Part shown: positions 9,140-18,961 of the stretch, one piece after another
Layout of the letters: the number at the start of each line of letters is the position of its first letter
Position numbering within the stretch: position 1 is the stretch's first letter
NCBI GenBank assembly: GCA_023268715.1
Contig: JALRLV010000006.1
Coordinates: forward strand, 48,629-97,764
Reading direction: 5' to 3'
DNA length: 49,136 bases
DNA from: Candidatus Thalassarchaeaceae archaeon
GTDB taxonomy: Archaea > Thermoplasmatota > Poseidoniia > Poseidoniales > Thalassarchaeaceae
The notes under the pieces: model-generated
Seen by the model: only the letters and a program-made list of their open reading frames with translations
What the model was told of the DNA's origin: nothing
The model's database searches: none
Made by a program: the position numbers and the translations under genes

Positions 9140-11692
9140 ATGATAGAAATCGCAGGTGCGATAATGGCGTCTATGGCTACTACCCGTCCGGGCGTTCAGG
9201 AACGCATTTTACTTCATCTCCGTGATTATGTTGACTACGCGGACAAGGTGGAGGTGCCTTTTGCGATTTCTCAAATGGGTATTGCAAATGCTGTCTCAAT
9301 TGCAAGATCAAATGTACCCCGTGCAATTTCTGGAATGAAAGAATCTGGTCATCTAATTGAGAGACAAGCTCACGTCACGGGTGTTTCGCGAAAAAGAAAA
9401 GCATACTTCCTAACTACAGAGGGAGTAGGTCTTGCAGACAGTATATGGGATAAAGTATGTGAACAACCAGTTCGATTAATTCATTCGGATGGACGAGCTG
9501 AAAATCTCGATCTACAAGCAGCCTTAGAGAAAACCGAATTACCATTGAGGCACGTAGATATTCTGAGATATTTAGATGATTCCGGCACTTTGGACTTGTC
9601 AACATTATCTCCCGATTTGATTGAAAGAGATCTCTCCAAACACATTGAGAAGCAATTGGTAAATTCCCTGAATGATCTACCTAGATTACGCCGTTTTTTC
9701 GGACGGGATGATGAAATTACCAAAATGGCCAATATCCTAGAATCTGAATCCACAACGCTATTAGTCCCTGGAATTGCAGGAATAGGTAAAACCGCCTTAT
9801 CCTCAAAATTACTCGAGCGATTTACTCATCGAAGAAATCTGCTCTATCACCGGTGTCAGGATTGGGAAGGTTCGAGAGCGTTTCTAGAGGCTTGTTCCGA
9901 ATGGCTTGCGATGATTGGAAACAACGACTTGAGCGATTACGTTTCCTCAACCCCAGTGCCACAGGTGACAATGTCAGTAAACATAATTATTGAGGGGCTA
10001 AAAAATTCCCCAGCCCTTATCGTTGTCGATGATTTACACAAGGTAGCCGATGAGAACTTTGTTGCAATTCTTAGAGGGCTCACCCTTCGAATACCAGAGG
10101 CCGATGAATTAGGTCTGGTCATGTTCTCTAGATCATTTAGAATGGTGGTTCCAGAAAATGATTCCAGTGGTAGTAAAGTGTCGCATTTCCTGCCACTCGA
10201 GGGCCTAGACCAAGATTCTAGCAGACAAATTCTAACAGCGATGCCAGATATTGATTTGCAACAATTCCTTCATATCTATACTCTATCAAGAGGGCACCCA
10301 TTGGTCCTTGAATTGATAAATCGAGGTAGTGTAGGGGAAACCTTCCACTCAACCTTAGAGGCATTTGTTGAGAAGGAAATTTTCAGTAAACTATCAGGTC
10401 CTCAAAAGCGCCTTCTAGGAGCAATTGCGGTATTCCGTGAGCCAATGCCATTGGCCTCACTGAATACATTAAATGCTGACTTGGATTTACTAGACGACCT
10501 AGTAGAGAAAGGATTAGCCAGGAGGATTGATTCAGACAATTATGATGTCCACGATTTAGTAAGAGAGTTCCTTGTTCGGTCCATGGATGAATCATTGAAA
10601 GCTGAGTTGCACAACAATGCAGTAGAGTGGTATAGAAGGAGAACCGAAACGGCTGTTGAGAAAATAGAATTCATTCATCATCTAAATGCATCTGGAAATA
10701 TGGATACACTTGCCGAGGTATTGCAACGAGATGGCAGAGAATTGGTTAAGTCTGGTCATATCGAACTCCTAGGTATTCTTCGAGGCCTAGAATCCGATGG
10801 ATTTAGCTCGATTGAATGGGGTCTGATAAGAGAACTAAGAGGAGATATTCTTTCGATACAAGGTCGATGGGACGAGGCAGAAGAAGAGTACGCTGCGGCT
10901 ATTCCAACCGCTAAGAAACACAAGGAGGCTGAGACACTTGCCCGATTACTTTCTGCTCGTGCTGACATCGCAATGAAGGGTGGTGCTATGGATGACGCCC
11001 TAGAGTTGCATCGCCAAGCATTAGAAATTCAGATAGCAAAAAGGGATGCTGTTGGTGCCTCTAAATCCTACATCAACATGGGGTACATTTTTCGCCGACG
11101 AAGAGACACAAGACACGCTCTGGAAGTATACGGGAATGTGGAGGAGCTGTTAGACACAGAAACCGATCCGAGTTTGATGGATGCTAGAGTGAGGCTAGCA
11201 TCAGCCTTCCTAGAAATGGGTGAGTTAGATCGCGCTAGAGATCATGCAATGGCAGCTCACGACGGAACAAAGGACAATGGATTAGATGCTCTACATGCTC
11301 GTAGTAGGGCAGTTTTAGGCAGATATTATGCTAGGATGAAAGATAATGATTTGGCTTTACTTCACTATTCCGCAGCGTTGGAAATATTATCTGAGGCAAC
11401 AGATCCTCACAGTGCTGTAGAGGTTGAAATGTTGCTAGGTCAAGTCCTAAGCGATGCTGGCAGGAAATCGGAGGCCGCAGAACGTTACTTAGATGGTCTT
11501 GCGGTCGCTGAAGCCAATGATTTCAGATTATTACAAGGCGAATTACTTGCAAGATTAGGTGAGGTCGAAAGCGACCGTTCTGCGAGAATGAATTATCTAC
11601 AACGCTCCCTTACAGTATTCCGTGAGTTAGGTGCCGTTGATCGCATGAGGGATGTTCAAACTGCAGTACATCGAGCAATCATGGGCCATTGA
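9140..11692 (+). CDS. Winged-helix / STAND-type NTPase / TPR regulator
   Basis: The protein has 850 residues. Residues about 10-100 look like a MarR/winged-helix DNA-binding region (NAVSIARSNVPRAISGMKES, then RKRKAYFLTTEG). A phrase RRFFGRDDEI, typical just before STAND NTPase domains, leads to a Walker A motif GIAGIGKT (Lys217) and a Walker B motif ALIVVDDLHK (about 291-301). From about 590 to the end there are helical repeats that read as TPRs (for example WDEAEEEYAAAI, ALELHRQALEI, ALEVYGNVEEL). This is the layout of signal-responsive transcription regulators of the MalT/AfsR kind, where a ligand or partner at the repeats gates NTP-driven oligomerisation. ATG 9164, preceded by GGTGCGAT, is an alternative start 8 codons downstream. 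It follows the exoprotein gene by 34 nt on the same strand. Confidence 0.82.
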   Translation: MIEIAGAIMASMATTRPGVQERILLHLRDYVDYADKVEVPFAISQMGIANAVSIARSNVPRAISGMKESGHLIERQAHVTGVSRKRKAYFLTTEGVGLADSIWDKVCEQPVRLIHSDGRAENLDLQAALEKTELPLRHVDILRYLDDSGTLDLSTLSPDLIERDLSKHIEKQLVNSLNDLPRLRRFFGRDDEITKMANILESESTTLLVPGIAGIGKTALSSKLLERFTHRRNLLYHRCQDWEGSRAFLEACSEWLAMIGNNDLSDYVSSTPVPQVTMSVNIIIEGLKNSPALIVVDDLHKVADENFVAILRGLTLRIPEADELGLVMFSRSFRMVVPENDSSGSKVSHFLPLEGLDQDSSRQILTAMPDIDLQQFLHIYTLSRGHPLVLELINRGSVGETFHSTLEAFVEKEIFSKLSGPQKRLLGAIAVFREPMPLASLNTLNADLDLLDDLVEKGLARRIDSDNYDVHDLVREFLVRSMDESLKAELHNNAVEWYRRRTETAVEKIEFIHHLNASGNMDTLAEVLQRDGRELVKSGHIELLGILRGLESDGFSSIEWGLIRELRGDILSIQGRWDEAEEEYAAAIPTAKKHKEAETLARLLSARADIAMKGGAMDDALELHRQALEIQIAKRDAVGASKSYINMGYIFRRRRDTRHALEVYGNVEELLDTETDPSLMDARVRLASAFLEMGELDRARDHAMAAHDGTKDNGLDALHARSRAVLGRYYARMKDNDLALLHYSAALEILSEATDPHSAVEVEMLLGQVLSDAGRKSEAAERYLDGLAVAEANDFRLLQGELLARLGEVESDRSARMNYLQRSLTVFRELGAVDRMRDVQTAVHRAIMGH

Positions 11693-11700
11693 TTTGAAGC

Positions 11701-12510
11701 TCAATTAATAGGATTGAGTTTTGTTAATTCACCCTGTCCCAGCCTATTAGAAAACTCTGGCCCTTCTTGCTTAGAGATAGAAAGAACTCCGTTGAATTTT
11801 TCCCCGATTTGGTGCAAAACCTCTGATTCTGCCAAATGTGGTGCATTATTTTTCTCAGACAGATGGCAAAGTACTATGCTAGTCAATTTTGGATGTAGTA
11901 TATCTGCTAAAATATCAGCAGTTTGTTGATTTGAAAGGTGCCCCCCTCGTCCTGAGATGCGTTTTTTTAAGGATGGGGGGTATGGTCCTGAAATTAGCCT
12001 ATTCAAATCATAATTTGCCTCAATAGAGATGTGTTCACACCCGGATAAATGCTTCATCAATTCAATCGTCGGCTCGCCTAAATCAGTGACAATAGCCGCC
12101 CGTCTTCCGTCGCCATTACTCGCAATTACTGCGACGTTATCTGCATCATCGTGAGGCACAGGTACCGGAAGCAAACTCAAATCGTCCGATATATGCAATC
12201 TTTCTAGTCCCTCAAAAGTTCTAACCTGTGAGATAGGTTCTAGCCCCAATCTCATCGTGGTCTCTAAATTAGCATACAACCGTGCACCCCACTTTTTTGA
12301 GGCCCTAGCGGCTGAATTAGAATGATCAGAGTGATGGTGACTTACAATTATTGCATCGATTGAACTCGCTTTTACTCCTGCCAAATTCAATCGTTCTTCC
12401 ATTTTCTTTAGCGAAAACCCACAATCAACAATCACCCTCGTATCACCAGTAGAAAGTAGGGTGGCATTACCACGGCTACCACTTCCAAGGTGAGTTATGT
12501 CTAAGGTCAT
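11701..12510 (-). CDS. Metallo-beta-lactamase fold hydrolase, YycJ/WalJ-like
   Basis: The protein has 269 residues, the usual length for this family. The N-terminus LGSGSRGNATLL is the family signature (GSGSxGN). The metal-binding motif is SHHHSDHSNS. Later GGHLSNQQTADILAD and LCHLSEKNNAPHLA match the two further conserved blocks of YycJ-type proteins. Members are predicted metal-dependent nucleases or phosphodiesterases, implicated in some bacteria in DNA repair or cell-wall regulation; the archaeal role is unknown. The gene is convergent with the STAND regulator, with only 8 nt between the two stops. No Shine-Dalgarno site precedes the ATG, so the mRNA may be leaderless. Confidence 0.88.
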   Translation of the reverse strand: MTLDITHLGSGSRGNATLLSTGDTRVIVDCGFSLKKMEERLNLAGVKASSIDAIIVSHHHSDHSNSAARASKKWGARLYANLETTMRLGLEPISQVRTFEGLERLHISDDLSLLPVPVPHDDADNVAVIASNGDGRRAAIVTDLGEPTIELMKHLSGCEHISIEANYDLNRLISGPYPPSLKKRISGRGGHLSNQQTADILADILHPKLTSIVLCHLSEKNNAPHLAESEVLHQIGEKFNGVLSISKQEGPEFSNRLGQGELTKLNPIN

Positions 12511-12601
12511 TGAATCAGTAGATGGGGCGAGGCTGTAAGGTCTTCAATGCAACCCCGAATGCGTATTCTAATTCACTTATTCTCTAGCCCTCTCACGCAC
12601 G

Positions 12602-12618
12602 CGACGGCGTAGCCGTCG
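12602..12618. promoter_or_regulatory. Perfect 7-bp hairpin with GTA loop in a divergent intergenic region
   Basis: CGACGGC and GCCGTCG flank GTA. It lies in the 199-nt gap (12511-12709) between divergent genes, so it cannot be a 3' element of either. Loop and stem size match the hairpins found after stop codons elsewhere in the window. It may be an operator-like palindrome or mark the end of an unannotated small transcript. Apart from this and a GAGGT site before ATG 12710, nothing was recognised in the gap. Confidence 0.5.
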
Positions 12619-12709
12619 GACAACTATTTGCGGAGTATGTCCGAACGACGCTCCATCACCGTCATAAGTCAAACAAGAGCGCTCACAGCTGTCAACTAGA
12701 GGTCATACC

Positions 12710-15700
12710 ATGCGACGGAAGCAAACCGCGTTTCTCGTTACATTGTTGATTTTGAGTAGCCTCGTCTTTGTTTCCCAAACTAGACCACAGGCACCAGTAT
12801 CATCTGTTGACCCACCAGATGTGCCAGGTTCAGGGCCTACGGCTGTTGACCAAGATGAAGACCTTATCCCTGATATCCATGAGGTAATTTTTAGTGAATC
12901 TAGACATATCGATACACCCTTTGGGGTTGTAGTAGTTGAAGGTCTAGACCCAATGAATGGTTCGGACAATATCACCGATTTTGATAGAGATGGCGCTAGC
13001 GCATTGATGGAATATTGTTGGCCATGGACCTTGGAATCCTGCTTCACAGAGCGTCTTTCACTTACCGGTAAATCTCCGAAGGAAACAGAATCTGGATTTA
13101 GAGAGTATTTGGATCCACGTGAATCTGACACAGACGGAGATGGTCTTCCAGATGGCTACGAAATTTACATGTGTACTGAAGGAGGTGCTGGTTACCAAAA
13201 TCCAGCAACTAGTGAATGGACTTGTCTATACTTTGATCCCCTAGATGATTCTGACGCAATTGAAGATGCAGATCTCTGTATTGAACAGGCCAGTGAATGG
13301 GGTTGTGGGGATGGATTTGATGTAAATCGAGATGGGGAAATTGACCTAGATGAAAGATACACCAATTCTGAAGAATATTGGTTCGGTGCACCTTCAAATT
13401 GGCTAACAGAAAGGGATGGTCTGTGGTGTTCTGGAAAAATGCCTAACCTGCACCCTAATGCCTGTCAGGACGACATTCAGAGGCCTACCTTGGACGATGG
13501 ATGGTTGGGAAGTGACCCTCGTCGCATGGACTCTGATCATTATACCTGGAGTGAACTAGTTCCAACCAGTCTCGCAGTGCCCGGAGACGGTATTCCTGAT
13601 GGTTGGGAAGCATACTATGGCCTCGATCCAAGAAATGCAAGTGATTCGACCCTAGATTCTGATTCAGACGGATGGGATATAGATAGAGACGGATTTATTA
13701 TTCCTGATTCATCAATTGCGACAGCTCGTTTTGGTGAAGCGTTCAGCAATTATGAAGAATACTTGATCCACATCGATAGCGGTCACTGGGTTCGTCCTGG
13801 TTTAAGGGGGACCATGTTGACACACCAATTAGATGAAGTAATGCTATTCGACCAAGGAACAAATCCAAATTTGGTTGATGGAAGAGTACACACCGTTCTA
13901 CCAGATAATCCTCGAGATCGTCTACTCGTAGGTTCAGCATATGGGATAACAGCGATAGATCCTTTTGAGGGTATTTCTTCTACCTTTGATTTGCCGAGTG
14001 GCATGGAATTATTCACTATGATTCGTTGGAATCCATCTTCTGAAGATTACCTTATTTTGGGGACTAATCATGGGATCCATTCTCTAATTCTGGAAAATGG
14101 ATTGCCACAGATGGATACATTGTCTGATTCAAACTTAGGGTCGATTCGAGTCATAGAACGCCTCGAAACAGGTAGTGGAGATTTGGATTTAATTTTACTG
14201 GGACACGGTTCAAATGCTTGGAGGGTGACAATCTCCGAGCCATCATCGGGTTTTGGTAATCCCGACTTTAGTGAAGTGATTGCGATACAAGAATTAACCG
14301 AAATGTTGGACCCGGTTGGTGCATCATTCACCGAAGTCATCCACGTTCCAATGCCTGGCAGGGGTCCAATGTTGATTGTGGGAACCGATAGTGGAATGAT
14401 TCGATGGGACACAACGGATGGTACCTCATCCATAGGTGAACCATTCTGGATATACACTACAGAGGATGCAGAAGAATATGTGCAATTCGCCGATTTGCTG
14501 AATCAATCAAAGTCGGCTGTCGTCAATGTCATGGAGTTAGCCGGTCCAGTAGCCACTGACGGATCATTAGAGGAAGTTACTGGGGTTTGGTTAGGGACCC
14601 CTGGAGGACTTCACCTTATTGACCTTAATTTGTTTGTTGGGCTCCCTAAACAGGCATTCAACACAGACAGGATGTTCAACATAGACCGTTGGGGAGAAGG
14701 AGCTAACGACATCCACTCAATCTATACCATTGATGGACAGATATTTTTGGGCTCAAGGGATGGAACATGGACCCTCGAAGGAGGTTCACAGGGTGTTCTT
14801 GGCATTGATGAAAACCAAACGAGGATGCCTGGGCTTGTGACTTCCCTCACAACTATCATTCATGATGGGAAGCAGTATTTGTTCGCTGGAGTTTCTCCCG
14901 GCGAATACATGAACATCATGCCAATAAATCCCCAATCTCTGGATTCGGATTTAGATGGAATGCCGGATGGTTGGGAGTTTGTTTACGGACTAGATCCTAC
15001 CGACCCCTACGACCGATTTAGGGATGCAGATGCTGATGGGGTATTCTTTGAGGTTGGTGGAGTCAGTTTTAACCGAGAATGGTCTAACCTTGACGAGTAT
15101 AGATTTGTCAATACAAGTGAAGGTGGCTTCAATGGAACAGATCCAAGAAATATTGACACTGATGGCGATGGTCTGACTGATGGACAGGAATATTGGGGAT
15201 GGTTTGCAGATTCTACAGACTTCTCTTGTCATTACCTAAATGATGAGTATATTTGTGATGATGAAGTTGGAGAGGCTGCTCTAGATGTTCATTTATCGGG
15301 TTGGTTGAATTCTGGTGCAGGAGGAGGAACTGACGGGCCTACCGATCCAACCAGTTTAGACAGCGACGGAGATGGAATGCCGGATGGCTGGGAAATCGAA
15401 CACCGCCGCTGGATTGGCGACGTCTATACAGGAGGTAACCTATGGACATTAGATCCTAGAGATCCATCTGATGCAACTATGGACGCCGATGGAGATGGCT
15501 TGGACAATGTGTGTGAATACAAATGGGGTCTATACGTAGAAAGTGTTGCAATAGAGGGTTTACCAACTCACGGAGAAAATGCTAGTGCTGCCATGACTTG
15601 GACGAAGACAGATCCAAATAATCCTGATTCAGATGGTGATTCTCTACCAGATGGTTGGGAAGCTCGCTATCAATGTTCATGGGGTAGAAATAATCGTGGA

Positions 15701-18442
15701 ATAAATCCTCTAAATGGCTCGGATGCTCTCAATAATCCAGATGGAGATGGATTTGATGTCAACTACGATGGAGTACTTGATCTCAACGAGAGTCTCGTAA
15801 ATTGGCTTGAGTACCACCTCAAAGATCAAATCATCTATTCAGATTCTACTGATTCAGGGCTTGCTTTCCCTGAAAACTTCACAACCTTACTTACTCATGA
15901 ATCTTGGTTAGGGTTTGCAGGTGATTCATTCGGTGACAAAACTAGCACAGCATATCGTAGCCTAATTAATGGTACAACAAGTGAGGATGTCGGTGCCGCT
16001 AACCCACTTGATTCTGATTCTGATAGGGATGGCATTCCAGATGGATGGGAATTCTATCACGCACGTTGGAGTTTATTCGATGAATCTTGGACATTAAATC
16101 CTGTCAATGAAGGTGATCAAATAGGCGACCCTGATGGAGATGGGATGAATAATTGGGAAGAGTATAACGTAATTGACGGCAATTTAAGTGAGATAGATGA
16201 TCTTACGACAGTACCTCAATTTTACTTACTCAATGTTGGAGGAGAATCACTTGCTACCCCTTGGCTGTCGGCGGAATCGACGCTCTCTTTCGGAACTTTC
16301 CTCAGTGAAGAAGAAATACAACTCAGGGGATATACTTCAGACCCCAATGAGCCTGATACCGATGGAGATGGGTTGCTTGATGGGATTGAATTAATGTTCA
16401 CAAGATGGAATTCAACGGATGAGACATGGACTCTTAACCCGCTTGTAGCGGGTGATGGAAATTATGATTCAGATCGAGATGGTATCACAGATTTAGTCGA
16501 ATTGAACCTTACAAATAAAAATCCACAGAATGGAGGTCTTTCTCCTCCTGATGCACCTAGATTATGGGAAGAAGCCGAATCTCTGGACCCTGATGAAGCC
16601 GTAAATCGAGTCTACCGTATTCTATTCAACAAGGAAGGTAGAGCGGAAATCGCACTAGAGCAATTCGATGATTGGCAAAATGGAGGTCCCGCAAAACCAC
16701 TTCTTCTTGCTTTACTTGGTATCACCGACCCTAATTCTGATGATACCGACAGAGATGGTATGAGTGATGGATATGAGTATTGGTTCACGGAATGGGATTT
16801 GGAAAATAATATCTGGACGATGAATCCACTTACAGATACCGATATCAATCTAGATAGTGATGATGATTCATTCGATTGTAATGGAGATGGGTACATTTCA
16901 GATTCTGAATCCTTCGATAATCTAGCTGAGTATGATGCTCGTGTGTACGGTAAGCGCTCGGCTATTGACACAATTCCAAATGGAACAGGGTTGGTGTCGT
17001 ACGGTCAGGACACAATCACCGCATACATGCAAGAAAAAGGAATGTCTGAGCAGGCCGCAAGAGATCAATTGTGGATTCTATTTTCGACCAAGGACATCGA
17101 ATCTAGTGATAGGGCAGGACTCATTAATGCAATAGATCCTGATAATTTCAATTTCAGTCTAGCGGGTGTTTCCGACCCAACAAATTCAGATTCGGATAGC
17201 GACGGTTTACCTGATGGTTGGGAATTTTGCTACTCAATATACGGGGAATGGTTACCTGTCAGCGACTATCGTTGGTCGTTGAATCCACTGAATCCGTTGG
17301 ATATTGATTACGATCCGGATGCTGATGGTTGGTATGACAGGACAATTTTCGACATCCCTGCGGAACAAGGAATTTGGGAAAATAGAGAGTTTACAGCGGC
17401 TCTTGCAAACCAACAACTTCTTCCTTCTAACTCTGAATTATACTTCACTAATCTAATGGAATACAATAACGGAACTCATCCGTTGGAATTGGATAGTGAT
17501 GGGGATTCAATGGTAATGGAGCCAGTATTTAGTGGAGGTATTGTGGTTGATTATGTACAAAATCTCAATCTTTCAGATGGTCGAGAGGTATTCAAATATG
17601 GAACAAATCCTCTCGATAATGATACCGATGGAGACATGATGCCTGACTTCTACGAATACTATCGTGGATGGAATGAGACTAACGATAATTGGTCGTCTTA
17701 TCTTGAAATCTCAGTAGTCTGGTATCAAGTCACTCCGAATGTTCTGAAACCTGTTAAGGTAAATGGAGGGACCATTGCTAGACCGGATTTAGAGTATACA
17801 TGGTTCACTCACGATGCGACTGACCCTAACGATGCGGGGCAAGACGCAGATAATGACGGAGGGTGGGATTGCACGGGAGGCAATTGTGTCTATGTGCCGT
17901 ACAATAATTTCCAAGAATACTATGGAGTAGTAAATGCAACACTCTCATCGCCAACGTTAGTAAGACAGGCCAATCTATACGATTGTTCTGGGAATATTGT
18001 TCAGGAGTGGTGGCAATTAAGGGAGTCTCTACTTGGGATCTGTGGAGGAGCTGCTGCCTTACAGAGCAACTACATGAGAATGTACAAGATAAATAATGAC
18101 GATTTACTCTATGCATACATCGTCAATGATAACGATGTGGATTATCAATACCTAGACGAATCTGATGACGAAGTAAATGTAAATGGTGAATGGACTGACA
18201 ACTACCAGCGCTTTGCTGGAGATAGGTATCATTACCCAAATACAGGACTAGGGGAATTTGTATGGGGCTGGTGGATTATTGATATTGATGGAGATCAAAT
18301 TGCTGATGGAACAGATCCAAAGAATTGGGATACAGATGGGGATTGGGCCAACGATTTCTTCGAAATTGAAGACGATTTATTGGATGGAATCCGAGGCAAT
18401 TCGGGTTCTCCAATTAGATATGACGACCGAACAACAATTTGA
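12710..18442 (+). CDS. Giant exported protein with TSP3-like calcium-binding repeats
   Basis: The protein has 1910 residues. A signal peptide is seen at about 1-25 (TLLILSSLVFVSQ). At least twelve calcium-loop motifs of the thrombospondin-3 type occur, for example DTDGDGLPDGYE (about 140), DSDLDGMPDGWE (744), DSDGDGMPDGWE (883), DSDRDGIPDGWE (1101) and DSDSDGLPDGWE (1493). Many are followed by a second loop of the form LDPRDPSD...DADGDGLDN..EY, so the unit is a pair of loops about 60-160 residues apart. Between about 390 and 740 the repeats are interrupted by a beta-propeller-like stretch with strands such as LLVGSAYGITAID, LILGTNHGIHSL and IFLGSRDGTW. There is no C-terminal membrane helix, so it is probably released or held by partners. 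GAGGT lies 7 nt before the ATG. It is likely a calcium-stiffened surface or adhesion fibre. Confidence 0.88.
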   Translation: MRRKQTAFLVTLLILSSLVFVSQTRPQAPVSSVDPPDVPGSGPTAVDQDEDLIPDIHEVIFSESRHIDTPFGVVVVEGLDPMNGSDNITDFDRDGASALMEYCWPWTLESCFTERLSLTGKSPKETESGFREYLDPRESDTDGDGLPDGYEIYMCTEGGAGYQNPATSEWTCLYFDPLDDSDAIEDADLCIEQASEWGCGDGFDVNRDGEIDLDERYTNSEEYWFGAPSNWLTERDGLWCSGKMPNLHPNACQDDIQRPTLDDGWLGSDPRRMDSDHYTWSELVPTSLAVPGDGIPDGWEAYYGLDPRNASDSTLDSDSDGWDIDRDGFIIPDSSIATARFGEAFSNYEEYLIHIDSGHWVRPGLRGTMLTHQLDEVMLFDQGTNPNLVDGRVHTVLPDNPRDRLLVGSAYGITAIDPFEGISSTFDLPSGMELFTMIRWNPSSEDYLILGTNHGIHSLILENGLPQMDTLSDSNLGSIRVIERLETGSGDLDLILLGHGSNAWRVTISEPSSGFGNPDFSEVIAIQELTEMLDPVGASFTEVIHVPMPGRGPMLIVGTDSGMIRWDTTDGTSSIGEPFWIYTTEDAEEYVQFADLLNQSKSAVVNVMELAGPVATDGSLEEVTGVWLGTPGGLHLIDLNLFVGLPKQAFNTDRMFNIDRWGEGANDIHSIYTIDGQIFLGSRDGTWTLEGGSQGVLGIDENQTRMPGLVTSLTTIIHDGKQYLFAGVSPGEYMNIMPINPQSLDSDLDGMPDGWEFVYGLDPTDPYDRFRDADADGVFFEVGGVSFNREWSNLDEYRFVNTSEGGFNGTDPRNIDTDGDGLTDGQEYWGWFADSTDFSCHYLNDEYICDDEVGEAALDVHLSGWLNSGAGGGTDGPTDPTSLDSDGDGMPDGWEIEHRRWIGDVYTGGNLWTLDPRDPSDATMDADGDGLDNVCEYKWGLYVESVAIEGLPTHGENASAAMTWTKTDPNNPDSDGDSLPDGWEARYQCSWGRNNRGINPLNGSDALNNPDGDGFDVNYDGVLDLNESLVNWLEYHLKDQIIYSDSTDSGLAFPENFTTLLTHESWLGFAGDSFGDKTSTAYRSLINGTTSEDVGAANPLDSDSDRDGIPDGWEFYHARWSLFDESWTLNPVNEGDQIGDPDGDGMNNWEEYNVIDGNLSEIDDLTTVPQFYLLNVGGESLATPWLSAESTLSFGTFLSEEEIQLRGYTSDPNEPDTDGDGLLDGIELMFTRWNSTDETWTLNPLVAGDGNYDSDRDGITDLVELNLTNKNPQNGGLSPPDAPRLWEEAESLDPDEAVNRVYRILFNKEGRAEIALEQFDDWQNGGPAKPLLLALLGITDPNSDDTDRDGMSDGYEYWFTEWDLENNIWTMNPLTDTDINLDSDDDSFDCNGDGYISDSESFDNLAEYDARVYGKRSAIDTIPNGTGLVSYGQDTITAYMQEKGMSEQAARDQLWILFSTKDIESSDRAGLINAIDPDNFNFSLAGVSDPTNSDSDSDGLPDGWEFCYSIYGEWLPVSDYRWSLNPLNPLDIDYDPDADGWYDRTIFDIPAEQGIWENREFTAALANQQLLPSNSELYFTNLMEYNNGTHPLELDSDGDSMVMEPVFSGGIVVDYVQNLNLSDGREVFKYGTNPLDNDTDGDMMPDFYEYYRGWNETNDNWSSYLEISVVWYQVTPNVLKPVKVNGGTIARPDLEYTWFTHDATDPNDAGQDADNDGGWDCTGGNCVYVPYNNFQEYYGVVNATLSSPTLVRQANLYDCSGNIVQEWWQLRESLLGICGGAAALQSNYMRMYKINNDDLLYAYIVNDNDVDYQYLDESDDEVNVNGEWTDNYQRFAGDRYHYPNTGLGEFVWGWWIIDIDGDQIADGTDPKNWDTDGDWANDFFEIEDDLLDGIRGNSGSPIRYDDRTTI

Positions 18443-18490
18443 GGTCAACCCATTCGGTTGTTTCATCAGTAAGCTTTGCGAGGGATAATC

Positions 18491-18961
18491 GTGGATGAGA
18501 ATGCCAAGATACCTGGTGTTGATGCCCCAATCGAGGAAAGATTACTATTTCTGCAAGAAAACATGGTAAATTTCGTCAAACAATATAACCTACCTGTGAT
18601 TGAAGTATCCCTAGTTGTTTCGAAATACATTCGAGCACTATTAGAATCACTTGAACGGGCGGCATCTGCAAGTGGAGAAAACATCCCTGAAATTATCTCT
18701 AAAGCGTGGGAGATAGATACTGATATGAGTGTGCCAACAATAGATTCCTTTCCGTTAGATAAACTGCTTGGAACACTAGATGAAGATAGAATGGATATCT
18801 TGGATACGATGATGAGAGTAATCATCAATGGTGCAGAGATTCCATTCTCTTCTGCTCTGACGTTACTTCGAGATTGGGAAATGAGATTGAGAATTCAAAT
18901 GGCAGAGGCGACAAGCCCAGGTCATCTCTTTAGCCCAATGGAATTACCAGAAGGATTCTAG
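18491..18961 (+). CDS. Small hypothetical protein
   Basis: The protein has 156 residues from GTG 18491, which has GAGGGAT just upstream; an in-frame TTG at 18476 is the alternative. It is mainly helical by composition, acidic, without signal peptide, membrane helix or cysteines. A central FVKQYNLPVIEVSLVVSKYI and a C-terminal LLRDWEMRLRIQMAEA suggest helix packing or coiled-coil contacts. I do not recognise the family. It starts 48 nt after the giant TSP3-like protein, and its stop overlaps the convergent trhO stop by 4 nt. It is probably cytoplasmic. Confidence 0.65.
   Translation: MDENAKIPGVDAPIEERLLFLQENMVNFVKQYNLPVIEVSLVVSKYIRALLESLERAASASGENIPEIISKAWEIDTDMSVPTIDSFPLDKLLGTLDEDRMDILDTMMRVIINGAEIPFSSALTLLRDWEMRLRIQMAEATSPGHLFSPMELPEGF

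Noticed and set aside
9131-9150. ATTTCT/AGAAAT stem starting 26 nt after the stop at 9105
   Set aside because: The stem is AT-rich with an 8-nt loop and an offset one base short of the others. It overlaps the next start codon and is not clearly part of the set.
18446-18460. CAACC/GGTTG stem after the TSP3-like gene
   Set aside because: It has only 5 bp with a 5-nt loop, starting 4 nt after the stop. It is within chance expectation.
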